Shown here piece after piece: positions 43,544 through 52,504 of a stretch of DNA of 64,000 bases. The notes under the pieces are model-generated. The model saw only the letters and a list, made by a program, of their open reading frames with translations, did not search any database and had not been told where the DNA came from. This DNA comes from JBHJGM01 sp050331815 (lineage in GTDB: Bacteria > Verrucomicrobiota > Verrucomicrobiia > Opitutales > JBHJGM01): assembly GCA_050331815.1 (NCBI GenBank), contig JBHJGM010000003.1, positions 496,001 to 560,000 of the forward strand. Direction: 5' to 3'. The stretch's first letter is position 1. Every line of letters starts with the position of its first letter. The translations under genes and the position numbers were made by a program.

Positions 43544-46087
43544 ATGAAAACTCTCGAGCTTGACGGAACCTGGACCCTGGAAAAGGCCGACACCAGCGAA
43601 ACCTATCCTGCTCCCGTGCCAGGTAGCGTGCATGACGCGCTTTTGGAAGCGGGGGCCTTGCCCGATGCGCATCATGGCTACCTTGAGCGTGATCAACGAT
43701 GGGTGGGCTCGACGACCTGGTGTTATCGGCGGACTTTTGAAATCGATGCCGCCACCCTGGCCGAGGATCACTGTGAGCTCATCTTCGAAGGCCTGGATAC
43801 CTTTGCGAAAATTCGCCTGAACGGCCACTTGCTGGGGAAAGCCGATAACATGTTTCGGCGGTGGTCCTTTTGCACCAAAGCGGCGCTGCGCGCAGGCGAA
43901 AACAGCCTGGAAGTGATTCTGACGCCGGCCTCCGAGGTCATGGCCGCCGGGCACGCCCAGCGCCCCCTACCAGCCTGGAACGAGGCTGCGGTTACCACGG
44001 GCGTCGAACCGTGGGGGCCGACCGGCCGAGGTTATGTGCGCAAGCAGGCCTGCCAGTTTGGCTGGGACTGGGGTCCGCAGTGCCCATCGGCTGGCATCTG
44101 GCTTCCGGTGCGCCTAGAGGCCTGGAGCGGCGCGCGCATCGGCGACTGGCGCTGCCGGCAAATTCATCACGACAACAGCCAGGTCGAACTTGTGGTTGAA
44201 CTGCATCCAACCACCGGCGCTGATCTGCGCGTGCAGGCCCAACTGACCTTCGACGGTGAACTCATCTGTGCAGAGGATACTGCTTTCTTCGGCGGATGGG
44301 AATGGCGACCCACCCTGACCAAGCCGCGGCTTTGGTGGCCCAATGGCATGGGGGCGCAGCCGCTGTATGAGCTGACCCTGATCCTGTGCACGCCGGAAGG
44401 CGAAACGATTGAACGCGTGGATAAGCGCATTGGCCTGCGGCGGATTGAGCTACGGCGCGAAAAGGATGCGTGGGGGCGCTCGTTTTGCTTCGCCGTAAAC
44501 GGGCGGGCTTTTTTTGCCAAGGGCTCGAACTGGATTCCGATGGATGCGCATCCGTCCTCTCAGGACCTGGAACGGCGTTACCGCCGCGACCTGACCAGTG
44601 CGGCGGAGGCAAACATGAACCTGCTGCGGGTGTGGGGCGGCGGCTTCTTCGCGCATGAAATCTTTTACGACATCTGTGATGAACTGGGGTTGCTGGTCTG
44701 GCAGGACATGGCCTTTGGCTGCGGTGCCTACCCCACCTGGGACCAGCATCAGCTGCAGGGTATCTGGCAGGAATGCGTGGACCAGGCCCGGCGCTTGCGC
44801 CACCATGCATGCCTGGCCTGCTGGTGCGGCAACAACGAGCTCGAACAGGGCTTTACCGCCGAGGCCTGGCAGACCAACACCCTCCGGCCAGATGGTCGGG
44901 AGAAAGCCGGTAAGATGGCTTGGGCGAGCTATCTGGAACTGTTTGAGCGCGTCATCCCGAGTGCGCTGGCGCTTGCCGATCCGGACACCGCTTACATCCC
45001 GGGCAGCCCGCATGCGGCCGAGGAAGAACGGCGCCAGCCACTCTCCGACCGCAGCGGCGATTACCACCTGTGGGAGATCTGGTTTTCCGACGCGCCTTTC
45101 GAAAAGTACCGCAAGTACGGCCACCGTTTCCTCAGTGAGTTTGGTTTTCAATCGATGCCGGACCACGACACGCTGGCCCACTATGCTCCGGACGGCGAGA
45201 CGCTCACAATCAATGCGCCATGGCTGGCTTTTCGCCAGCGCAGCCAGCCCAGGAACGCGCAGGTGGCGAAGTTTACCGAGCAGTGGTTCGGCACGGATGG
45301 CACGAGCGACTTTGCGCGCTTTTGCCGTCTGAGCCAGATCATGCAGGGCGAGGGGCTGCGGATCGGCATTGAGTACTGGCGCAGCCAATACCCGCGCACC
45401 GCCGGGGCGACCTATTGGCAGCTTAACGACCGCTGGGCCGCCTCCACCTGGGCCTCGCTCGACGTGCACGGCAACTGGAAAGCCAGCCACCACATCGCCC
45501 GCCAGTACTTTGCGCTGCTACTGGTGACCGCGGTTGAAGACGCGGAAGCAGGCACGTTGGACATTTCGGTGATATACGACGGCGCGCAGCCGATTGAAGG
45601 CTCTCTGCAACTGCTGCTGACTGATGGCGCAGGAACCGAGCTTGACCGGCAGACCACCGCGCTCACCACTTCAAGCGACAGCAAGGTCGTGACGCAGGAA
45701 ACGGTCGATGTGGCCGCACGGCTCGGCCAGCACTGGCAACCTGAAAACGTACTGGCTTGGCTCAGCTTTCAGCCCTATGACGCAAAGCAGCCTGCCGCTC
45801 GCCGGTTAGTTACGTTTGTTCGACCAAGACAACTGCGGCTGTCCCGGCCGAAGCTGGAGTGGTCGCTGACGGCGAGCGAGGGCCAAACAGTAGCGCTCAC
45901 CGTTACAGCTCGTGAAGCGCCGGCGCTTTGGGTTGCCACGCCGCAAGCGCTGCCGGGCGTCCGGTTCTCGGACCTGTTTTTCCACTTGCAACGCGGGGAA
46001 TCTCGCACGGTGACGCTGCAGCTGGATGATACGCTGATCCTCGATGAACTAGAGAGCGCGCTGGAGTTAGTCAGCTTTCTGGATTGA
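43544..46087 (+). CDS. Beta-mannosidase (GH2)
   Basis: An 847-residue glycoside hydrolase. It begins with the GH2 sugar-binding jelly-roll (LDGTWTL..., WVGSTTWCYRRTF, about residues 5-70), then the immunoglobulin-like domain and the (beta/alpha)8 barrel. The acid/base glutamate is in WCGNNELEQGF (about 426-436) and the nucleophile glutamate in FLSEFGFQSMPD (about 529-540); both are present. These are the signatures of GH2 beta-mannosidases, which release mannose from the non-reducing end of beta-mannosides. No signal peptide, so it acts on imported oligosaccharides. I used ATG 43544. It stands alone between the Nramp-like gene and the convergent BCCT gene. Confidence 0.92.
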   Translation: MKTLELDGTWTLEKADTSETYPAPVPGSVHDALLEAGALPDAHHGYLERDQRWVGSTTWCYRRTFEIDAATLAEDHCELIFEGLDTFAKIRLNGHLLGKADNMFRRWSFCTKAALRAGENSLEVILTPASEVMAAGHAQRPLPAWNEAAVTTGVEPWGPTGRGYVRKQACQFGWDWGPQCPSAGIWLPVRLEAWSGARIGDWRCRQIHHDNSQVELVVELHPTTGADLRVQAQLTFDGELICAEDTAFFGGWEWRPTLTKPRLWWPNGMGAQPLYELTLILCTPEGETIERVDKRIGLRRIELRREKDAWGRSFCFAVNGRAFFAKGSNWIPMDAHPSSQDLERRYRRDLTSAAEANMNLLRVWGGGFFAHEIFYDICDELGLLVWQDMAFGCGAYPTWDQHQLQGIWQECVDQARRLRHHACLACWCGNNELEQGFTAEAWQTNTLRPDGREKAGKMAWASYLELFERVIPSALALADPDTAYIPGSPHAAEEERRQPLSDRSGDYHLWEIWFSDAPFEKYRKYGHRFLSEFGFQSMPDHDTLAHYAPDGETLTINAPWLAFRQRSQPRNAQVAKFTEQWFGTDGTSDFARFCRLSQIMQGEGLRIGIEYWRSQYPRTAGATYWQLNDRWAASTWASLDVHGNWKASHHIARQYFALLLVTAVEDAEAGTLDISVIYDGAQPIEGSLQLLLTDGAGTELDRQTTALTTSSDSKVVTQETVDVAARLGQHWQPENVLAWLSFQPYDAKQPAARRLVTFVRPRQLRLSRPKLEWSLTASEGQTVALTVTAREAPALWVATPQALPGVRFSDLFFHLQRGESRTVTLQLDDTLILDELESALELVSFLD

Positions 46088-46156
46088 GCCACCAATTACT
46101 TAGCAGAGTTATTCTTGGCTGAGCCCAGAGCCGATTCCTGGCGGAAGCCGATCAGC

Positions 46157-47824
46157 TCACATCTGCTTGGCTTCCACGACCGCATCCTCTTTTGGAGGCG
46201 AAGGCGCTGGGTCCTGAAAAGAATTCTGAGCAGGCGGCATGGAGTCGCTGAGTGGTTTGCCGGGATTCGCTTTTTGGGCGCTGCGAAGGGCTTTGTAGAG
46301 ACTGATGCACATCAAAAGCAGCACACAGGCAAACGGCAGGCCCGTTGTGATGCTGGCCGTTTGCAGCGCGCCGAGCCCACCGCCCAGCAGTAGCACGGCG
46401 GCGACGACGCCTTCCAAGACTGCCCAAAAGATACGCTGAGCGACCGGCGGGTCGGTGTTGCCGCCGGCTGTAATGATATCGATGACCAATGAGCCAGAGT
46501 CTGAACTTGTGACAAAAAACGTGATAATGACAAGGATAGCGAGGCCCGAAGCCAGCGCCCCGAGTGGATACGGCTCAAGCATTTGGAAAAGCGCCACGGG
46601 CATGTTATCCCGCACGGCCTCGACCAGGGTACCCTCGCCCAGCAGCTCGTTGTGCAAAGCGGCATTGCCGAAAACCGAGAGCCACAGAAACGTCAGTACG
46701 GTAGGCACCAGCAGCACGCCGATGAGGAACTCCCGAATGGTGCGTCCTCGTGAGACGCGGGCGATGAACATGCCGACAAAAGGCGACCAGGCGATCCACC
46801 AGGCCCAGTAAAAAACGGTCCAGCCATTTTGCCATTCGGTGTTTTGGTAGGCCTCGGTCCAGGTACTCAGGGCCAGAAAGTTTTGCAGATACCCGCCCAT
46901 GTTTTGGACCCAGCCATTGAGCACGAAGAGCGTCGGGCCCGCAACCAGGACGAAGATTAGCAGCAGCAAACCCATTGCGAGATTGCACTCGCTCAGGCGG
47001 CGGATGCCCTTGTCGAGGCCAAGCACCACGGAGAGGGTTGCCATGGCGGTGATCGCCGCAATGAGGATGACCTGTGTGGCCGGTTCCTGCGGCAATTCGA
47101 AGAGGTGGTGCAACCCGGCGTTGACCTGCTGGACACCGATACCCAGAGACGTCGCCACGCCAAACAGGGTTGCCACGACCGCCAGGATGTCGATGACGTC
47201 GCCGAGGGTGCCTTTGACGCGGTCACCCAGCAGCGGCACGAAGGCCGAGCGGATCGTCAGGGGCAGCCCCTTGTTGAAGGAAAAGTACGCCAGCGACAGC
47301 CCGACTAGCGCATAAATGCCCCAAGCATGGAAGCCCCAGTGAAAATAGCTGAGGTGCATCGCGCGCCGGGCGGCCTCCTGAGTCTCGGGAAGCACGCGCG
47401 CATGGGGCGGGCTGGTAAAATGGTAAATCGGCTCGGCGACACTGAAAAACAGCAGGCCGATACCCATGCCTGCGCTGAAGAGCATGGCAAGCCAGCTGAG
47501 GTAGCCGAACTCGGGTTTTTCGTCGGGCTGGCCCAGCCGCAATTTCGCCGCCGGGCTGAAGATCAGGCAGACGACGAAGATGAGGAACACGTTAACGGCC
47601 AGAATGAAAAACCAACCAGTCGAACTCGCGATGGTGGACTGTACCTCGGAGAAAAATGATTTCGCGGAGTCCAGCGCGGCCAGGCACACAATGACCAGCA
47701 GCAGGATAATGCCGGCGGACACGAGAAAGACGACCGGGTGCACGTCCATCCCGATGGACTGCCCGATGTTACTGTGCGCCCCGTAGGCCTTTTTAGGCAA
47801 CTTTGGCTGGGACGTGTCGCTCAT
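46157..47824 (-). CDS. BCCT family betaine/choline/carnitine transporter
   Basis: A 555-residue protein with the 12 transmembrane helices of the betaine/carnitine/choline transporter family. The substrate and sodium site motif GMGIGLLFFSVAEP (about residues 98-111) has the glycine-rich unwound helix of betaine carriers, and the tryptophan box WAWWIAWSPFVGMFIAR (about 333-349) is intact. It should import glycine betaine or choline by sodium or proton symport. Its ATG abuts the stop codon of the dimethylglycine methyltransferase gene with no gap, so it is part of the same osmoprotection operon. Confidence 0.95.
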   Translation of the reverse strand: MSDTSQPKLPKKAYGAHSNIGQSIGMDVHPVVFLVSAGIILLLVIVCLAALDSAKSFFSEVQSTIASSTGWFFILAVNVFLIFVVCLIFSPAAKLRLGQPDEKPEFGYLSWLAMLFSAGMGIGLLFFSVAEPIYHFTSPPHARVLPETQEAARRAMHLSYFHWGFHAWGIYALVGLSLAYFSFNKGLPLTIRSAFVPLLGDRVKGTLGDVIDILAVVATLFGVATSLGIGVQQVNAGLHHLFELPQEPATQVILIAAITAMATLSVVLGLDKGIRRLSECNLAMGLLLLIFVLVAGPTLFVLNGWVQNMGGYLQNFLALSTWTEAYQNTEWQNGWTVFYWAWWIAWSPFVGMFIARVSRGRTIREFLIGVLLVPTVLTFLWLSVFGNAALHNELLGEGTLVEAVRDNMPVALFQMLEPYPLGALASGLAILVIITFFVTSSDSGSLVIDIITAGGNTDPPVAQRIFWAVLEGVVAAVLLLGGGLGALQTASITTGLPFACVLLLMCISLYKALRSAQKANPGKPLSDSMPPAQNSFQDPAPSPPKEDAVVEAKQM

Positions 47825-48658
47825 CTACGGTTTGCGAAAGTGCAAAATCGCCCAGGCAAGGGCATCGGCCTGACCAGCTTTAATCCAATGATTCAGCCCC
47901 TGTTTCATGCGGGTGCGGTAGTCATCGCTGCAGAATTTGGACAGCTCCTGCTCGCGCTCGGTGAGGACGGCTTTGACGCGACTGTAGTGCCTGGGCAGCT
48001 GGTGCGAAAGATCTTCGATTTCCCGCGTCTCCCACCCCAGGTCTTTTGCGTATGCCTGGTAGGTATCGATGCTGCCCATGGAGGCCAGGTGAATACGCGC
48101 CAGAACTGGTTCAAGGATTTGAGGGTCGACGTTTTCGCGCTGCATGGGGTCGGTGAAGATGAACTCACCCCCGGGCTTCAAGACGCGGTTGACCTCGCCA
48201 AAAACGGTCTCGCGCTGACCACTGTGCAGGAGCGAATCCTGCGACCAGACGATGTCATAGGCGGCGTTATCGAAGGGCAGGTCCTCAAAGCTGCCGTCGA
48301 CCACCTCGACCTGATCTGCCAAGCCCTGCTCGGTATTGAAGGCGCGATTGCGTTCGTTTTGCACCACGCTGAGGTTCAGACAGGTGAGGTGGTAACCTTT
48401 TTCGCGGGCGAGGAAGCGCGCGGAGCCGCCGTAGCCCGCACCGATATCGAGCACCCGGGTGCCGGCGGGCCAGCGCGCCAGCTTTTCGGCCATGTAGTTG
48501 ACCGTGCGGCGGGAAGCCTGGGCCACCGGCTCCGTCTCGGATTCGTAAAGACCGATGTGAATGTCTTCGCCGCCCCAGACGTGGAAATAAAAGTTGTCGG
48601 CATCACCGCTATCGTAATACTCGCGGGCTTGCTCGACGACGTCGCTTGAGTTGCTCAT
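47825..48658 (-). CDS. Sarcosine/dimethylglycine N-methyltransferase
   Basis: A 277-residue SAM-dependent methyltransferase of the sarcosine/dimethylglycine methyltransferase (SDMT) type. SAM-binding motif I is VLDIGAGYGGSARFL (about 69-83), motif post-I is in HLTCLNLSVVQNERNR, and VWSQDSLLHSG (about 137-147) is the acidic substrate region found in this group. It methylates sarcosine to dimethylglycine and dimethylglycine to glycine betaine, completing the pathway begun by the glycine methyltransferase 21 bases upstream. It precedes the BCCT gene without a gap. Confidence 0.93.
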   Translation of the reverse strand: MSNSSDVVEQAREYYDSGDADNFYFHVWGGEDIHIGLYESETEPVAQASRRTVNYMAEKLARWPAGTRVLDIGAGYGGSARFLAREKGYHLTCLNLSVVQNERNRAFNTEQGLADQVEVVDGSFEDLPFDNAAYDIVWSQDSLLHSGQRETVFGEVNRVLKPGGEFIFTDPMQRENVDPQILEPVLARIHLASMGSIDTYQAYAKDLGWETREIEDLSHQLPRHYSRVKAVLTEREQELSKFCSDDYRTRMKQGLNHWIKAGQADALAWAILHFRKP

Positions 48659-48679
48659 GTATCGGTAAGTAATTTTGCG

Positions 48680-49552
48680 TTAGCGGGTGGTGGAGAGCTC
48701 TTCGGTCTGCAGGCGACGCTTTTCGTCTTCGGGAACCTCGTCCGGGTAGCGCTTCTCGGCAATGTGCACAAAAAAGTCCGGCTCGTCGTGTTTGTAGGTT
48801 TCCTGAAAGTCACCGTAGGTATTGATGGTTTGGAAGCCCACCTCACGCATCAGCTTGACCACGTAATCCCGGCGCAGGGGATACATGTTGAGGTTGTAGA
48901 TGGAACCGTCAGGAAACTCGTACTTAAAACGCGCAAGGCCCTCGTCGACGTGCTCGGGTTCCGCCCGCACGTTTTCACCGCAGTAGTAATAGGTGTGCTT
49001 CGAGCTGAAACCGTCATCGAGGATCGAATCGTAGTTGCGCTGGTCGAGGATCAGGATGCCGTCATGGCGGAGGGCGGCGTAAAACTCGGCCAGGGCCTTA
49101 CGGCGGTCGCGCTCGTTAAAGAGGTGGGTGTAGGAATTACCCAGGCAGATCACCGCATCGAACTTGGTGTGGACATCGCGATTGAGCCAACGCCAGTCTG
49201 CCTGCACGGTGCGCAAAATGTGTCCATGGTCGCAGCCGTTGCGAAACGCTTTGGCGAGCATGTGCGGCGAACCGTCGGCGCTCACGACCTCGAAGCCCTC
49301 TTCCATAAGCCGGACCGAGTGAAAACCCGTACCGCAGGCCACATCGAGCACGCGCTTGGCACCGCGCTTCTTCAACTCATCAATAAAGAAGCGCCCTTCG
49401 GTTTTGGCACGTGCCTCCCAGTCGATCAGTTCGTCCCATTTGTCGACGAAACCGTGCACATACTCGGTCTTGTATTTATCGGTTTTGCGAATGGCGATGG
49501 GATTGTCGCCGTAATCCTGCGAGAGTTCTTGTGGCAGCGGTTTTGATTTCAT
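48680..49552 (-). CDS. Glycine/sarcosine N-methyltransferase
   Basis: A 290-residue SAM-dependent methyltransferase of the halophile glycine/sarcosine methyltransferase (GSMT) type. Motif I is VLDVACGTGFHSVRL (about 67-81), followed by VVSADGSPHMLAKA and ICLGNSYTHLF (about 132-142); the substrate loop ILDQRNYDSILDDGF (about 166-180) is typical of the family. It adds the first two methyl groups of glycine betaine synthesis. The ATG at 49552 is used, although a TTG lies five codons upstream. First gene of gsmT-sdmT-BCCT. The complete glycine route is a mark of halotolerant or marine bacteria. Confidence 0.94.
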   Translation of the reverse strand: MKSKPLPQELSQDYGDNPIAIRKTDKYKTEYVHGFVDKWDELIDWEARAKTEGRFFIDELKKRGAKRVLDVACGTGFHSVRLMEEGFEVVSADGSPHMLAKAFRNGCDHGHILRTVQADWRWLNRDVHTKFDAVICLGNSYTHLFNERDRRKALAEFYAALRHDGILILDQRNYDSILDDGFSSKHTYYYCGENVRAEPEHVDEGLARFKYEFPDGSIYNLNMYPLRRDYVVKLMREVGFQTINTYGDFQETYKHDEPDFFVHIAEKRYPDEVPEDEKRRLQTEELSTTR

Positions 49553-50010
49553 GGCAAATGGTTGCAAGCGGGTTATATCAGAAAGTGCGAAGACACCTGG
49601 CAGGGTTCGATGCCAGGCATGTCCGTGAGAAAGGCATCGACTGCCGAGCTATCCGAGGCGCGTTCCAAGCAAACAGGCAGGGGTGGAAGCCACTGCGTAG
49701 TTGAAAGCGCGCTGACTGTATCAGCCACGCCGTCTTCTGTGGGTCGGTAAAAAGCGATTGTACTCGGAAGCTGCCGGGGTGCGTCAAGGGCAGTCATAAC
49801 GGTGCCGAAATCTCAGCTGACTGCGAAAGCATGAGCACAACATGGGAGACTGCTCGGGTCAAACGTTGATTGGGCAAGTCTGTCTCCGAGCCGTTTCCTT
49901 CCTCTGTAAGTCTCTCGCCTTCAGTAGCCTGCATAGGGAGCGCGTTTCTGAATTCGCGGCTAAAACCCCAGCCTTGCCGACGTTCATTCACACTGTTTAC
50001 ACTTCAATAC
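49553..50010. other. Divergent control region of the betaine operon
   Basis: This 458-base interval separates gsmT (minus) from the DUF3568 lipoprotein gene (plus) and must carry both promoters. Besides the doubtful short frame, it contains a small hairpin GCTGA-CTGTA-TCAGC (49711-49725). I cannot identify a promoter or operator with confidence. Confidence 0.4.
49573..49797 (-). CDS. Possible short ORF upstream of the glycine methyltransferase gene
   Basis: A 74-codon frame starting with ATG 49797 and ending 20 bases before the gsmT start. No ribosome binding site, family or signal peptide is evident, and the composition is not distinctive. It might be a leader peptide or chance. I list it because it fills half of an otherwise empty gap. 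Confidence 0.2.
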   Translation of the reverse strand: MTALDAPRQLPSTIAFYRPTEDGVADTVSALSTTQWLPPLPVCLERASDSSAVDAFLTDMPGIEPCQVSSHFLI

Positions 50011-50406
50011 ATGAATCAAAATCGTGCGCGAAGAGCCGTTAGTGCGTGGATGCTGGCAACGATGAGCCTGAGCCTCGCCGGCTGTCTGGCGGTGGCCGCC
50101 GGCGGCGTGGCTGCGGGAACGGTGGCCTATGTGCGGGGCGACAACGAGGCCGTTCTCGATGCGTCGCTGGAGCAAGTCAGGAGCGCCACCCGTGAAGCGC
50201 TCGAGGCTTTGGAGCTGCTGATCATATCCACGGAAGCGGACGGCACCGTGGCAGTAGTGACGGCACGCAACAGCCAGGATGACAAGATACGGGTGTCCAT
50301 GAAGGCTGAGACAGACAAGATGACGCGCATCAGCGTGCGCTTTGGAATTTTTGGCGATGAAGCCCAATCCAATCGAATCCTGCTAAAAATCCAGGAAGCG
50401 CTTTAA
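50011..50406 (+). CDS. DUF3568 family lipoprotein
   Basis: A 131-residue lipoprotein: the signal peptide ends in the lipobox SLAGC (cysteine at about residue 24), followed by the alanine/glycine-rich stretch LAVAAGGVAAGTVAYVRGD typical of DUF3568 proteins. The mature part (about 45-131) has the alternation of one or two helices and strands of this small domain. It is found in many Verrucomicrobiota and Planctomycetota, function unknown. I used ATG 50011, since the longer open frame would bury the lipobox. It precedes the nucleosidase-like gene by 36 bases in the same direction. Confidence 0.8.
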   Translation: MNQNRARRAVSAWMLATMSLSLAGCLAVAAGGVAAGTVAYVRGDNEAVLDASLEQVRSATREALEALELLIISTEADGTVAVVTARNSQDDKIRVSMKAETDKMTRISVRFGIFGDEAQSNRILLKIQEAL

Positions 50407-50442
50407 GGGCCACGAAGGCACGGGAGGTGCTCCTAGGCTTCC

Positions 50443-51273
50443 ATGATGCAAGCCTTTGGACGATTCACCTCGTTTGCCTGGTTATTGTGCGTCGGCTGCG
50501 CACTGAGCGCCGATGATGACAGGCTGGAGCGCATCCTAGTCTTGGGGGCGGTGCCACAGGAGATCACCATGATCGTGGAGGCACTGGAGGGCGCTGCGTC
50601 CAGTGAGCTGAGCGGTGTGGCTTACCACAAGGGCAGCATCAACGACATCGAGGTCATCGTGGCGCTCACCGGCGTTGGCAAAACTTACACGGGCATGGTC
50701 ACGACGCTTTTTCTGCGCGAGTTTGACCCCGACATGGCTTTCATGACCGGCACGGCTGCGCGCATTAATCCGCGGCTGTCCACCGGAGACGTAATCCTGG
50801 CCGAAGCGGTCTTTTTTCATGATTACGGTAGCATGACCGAAGCGGATATTGCCTGGCACTATCACGATCCCTCGGGCGTCAAAGCCAACGAACCCTACAC
50901 CAGCCACCCGGCCCTAGCGGAAATGCAGCGAGCCGCCTCCCTGCTGGCCGAATACGAGCCGCACACGGTGGTCGTCGACGGGCAGGAGCGCACCGTATCA
51001 CTGCAGCAAGGCACGGTGACCTCCGGGGACTTGTTCGGAGTCAACGCCAGGCGCATCGAGAAACTGCGCGGAGCCGATGTTGACCTGATGGAGATGGAGT
51101 CCGCTGGTTTTGCGCAGATCTGCGAGCATTTCAAAGTGCCGTATCTAATCATCCGCTCGGGCAGCAACCAGGCCCAGCCCACGCCCAACGACGATTACAA
51201 AATCTACGGACCGATCGCGGCAAAGTCCGCGGCCACCGTCACCCTCTACCTGATACGCAACTGGGAGCCGTAA
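50443..51273 (+). CDS. Exported nucleoside phosphorylase/MTA-SAH nucleosidase-like protein
   Basis: A 276-residue protein of the PNP/UDP/MTAN superfamily. An N-terminal hydrophobic signal (about residues 5-23) precedes RILVLGAVPQEITMI, and the family motifs VALTGVGKTYTGM (about 71-83), MTGTAARINP and the substrate glutamate block LMEMESAGFAQICEH (about 209-223) follow. The usual catalytic aspartate of MTAN (in R-x-S-D) is replaced by asparagine: IIRSGSNQA. The signal suggests a periplasmic protein, unusual for this superfamily. A GGGAGGTG sequence (50422-50429) lies 14 bases before the start. Activity towards a nucleoside is inferred, not certain. Confidence 0.78.
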   Translation: MMQAFGRFTSFAWLLCVGCALSADDDRLERILVLGAVPQEITMIVEALEGAASSELSGVAYHKGSINDIEVIVALTGVGKTYTGMVTTLFLREFDPDMAFMTGTAARINPRLSTGDVILAEAVFFHDYGSMTEADIAWHYHDPSGVKANEPYTSHPALAEMQRAASLLAEYEPHTVVVDGQERTVSLQQGTVTSGDLFGVNARRIEKLRGADVDLMEMESAGFAQICEHFKVPYLIIRSGSNQAQPTPNDDYKIYGPIAAKSAATVTLYLIRNWEP

Positions 51274-51289
51274 GCGCGCCAAGCCCATT

Positions 51290-51784
51290 TCAGCCGGGCA
51301 TTTGGTCGCGGTCGAAGATGAGGTGCTCGGGAGACCAGGCGGGTGCGCAGGTAACGAGCAGGCGCAGCTCGCGGTCGGTATGGTTCTTGATGTTGTGCCA
51401 TTGATGAGGGGCAAGCACGACACTCTGGCCCGCGCGCACGAGTCTCGTTTGGTCCTCGACCATCATGACGCCCTCCCCGGCTACGATGTGGTACACCTCT
51501 TCCATAACGTGGTGGTGCGGCACGACCTCGACGCCGGCGGGGATCTTGATGTCGGCGATACTCATGGCTTGTGCCTTGGAGTTGCGCGGGCTGGCGATTT
51601 CGCGCGCCACGGCGCGGTCCGCCGCTTCATACCAAGGCTGTTCCTCAAGCGTGATGACCTGTAGCGTCGGATGCTGGCTGTTAATAGCCGGCCGGGGTGT
51701 CTCAGCGGAGGCAAAACGCAGGTGCCCGAGGCCGAAAACGAGGGCACCCGCGGTCGAGGTTTGGAGGAGTTGGCGGCGGTTCAT
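51290..51784 (-). CDS. Exported cupin-domain protein
   Basis: A 164-residue protein with a twin-arginine-like start (MNRRQLLQTSTAGALVFGLG), so probably exported, and a single cupin domain (about 65-150). The metal-binding residues appear in VVPHHHVMEEVYHIVAG and the later APHQWHNIKN, giving the usual three histidines and one glutamate. Cupins of this size bind small ligands or act as isomerases or dioxygenases; the function here is unknown. It is convergent with the nucleosidase-like gene and six bases downstream of the deaminase gene, so it is likely in the same transcript. Confidence 0.82.
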   Translation of the reverse strand: MNRRQLLQTSTAGALVFGLGHLRFASAETPRPAINSQHPTLQVITLEEQPWYEAADRAVAREIASPRNSKAQAMSIADIKIPAGVEVVPHHHVMEEVYHIVAGEGVMMVEDQTRLVRAGQSVVLAPHQWHNIKNHTDRELRLLVTCAPAWSPEHLIFDRDQMPG

Positions 51785-51790
51785 GACTGA

Positions 51791-52408
51791 TTAATTGAGC
51801 GGCACATGGAGATTGTCGCGCTGGGCGATGTAGCTGGCCGAGAGTTCCGCGTAGAGCTTGTCCAGTCGGTCAACGGCGGCGGTGAGGTCGGCCGGGCTGC
51901 CCAGCTCGGCCACGCATTTGCGCAAGGCCCAGCAGCGCCAGTACTCGTTTGCGTGCGCATAGCCACTGGGCGGCAATTTGAAAACCTCCTTCAGGATCCG
52001 GGCATCGTGCGGAATGGAAAAGGCCTCGCCCAAATCCTCCTGCTCGAAGAAGTAAAAGAAGTTATCGAAGCCTGCCCAGGTCACGCCCGAGAGGCACATG
52101 GGGCAACATTCGTGCGTGGTGAGAAAGTAGCAGTCGGTGGGCTTGGGCCGTTGCGCGAAGGGGATGGCGTGAAACTGGCGGATGGTCTGCATCTCACCGT
52201 GCCATAAGGCGCTCTCCTGCTCTTGGTTTGTGCCGGCGGTGACGACGGAAAGGTCGCTCTTTCTGAGGATGGCGGCGCCAAACACCTTGTTACCTTCGGC
52301 GACGCCCTCGCGGGTCAGCGGCGCAATGTCGCATTCGATGACTTCCAGGAAGCGCGCGATGAGGGCGGGCCAGTCGATGCCCGGCGGGATTGGGTCGGCA
52401 GGAGGCAT
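51791..52408 (-). CDS. Nucleoside/nucleobase deaminase (CDA superfamily)
   Basis: A 205-residue protein with the zinc-dependent deaminase motifs: HGE (ALWHGEMQTIRQF, about 69-81, where H and the catalytic E lie) and the PCxxC-type THECCPMCLSGV (about 99-110). It resembles the guanine/cytosine-type nucleoside deaminases rather than CMP deaminases, but I cannot decide between nucleoside and base. No signal peptide. It is directly upstream of the exported cupin gene and divergent from the NCS2 permease gene (96 bases between starts). Confidence 0.86.
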   Translation of the reverse strand: MPPADPIPPGIDWPALIARFLEVIECDIAPLTREGVAEGNKVFGAAILRKSDLSVVTAGTNQEQESALWHGEMQTIRQFHAIPFAQRPKPTDCYFLTTHECCPMCLSGVTWAGFDNFFYFFEQEDLGEAFSIPHDARILKEVFKLPPSGYAHANEYWRCWALRKCVAELGSPADLTAAVDRLDKLYAELSASYIAQRDNLHVPLN

Positions 52409-52504
52409 GTGGAACAGTTGCTACGCAAGCGGAATCCGGGCCAGTTCCCAGGTCAAGCAATGGTTAGGGGGAGTTGGCCTTTCACCTGCTTCCATACAGT
52501 GAGA

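Noticed and set aside
49711..49725. Hairpin GCTGA-CTGTA-TCAGC upstream of the betaine operon as an operator
   Set aside because: Only five base pairs with no second copy nearby; too weak to call a regulatory site.
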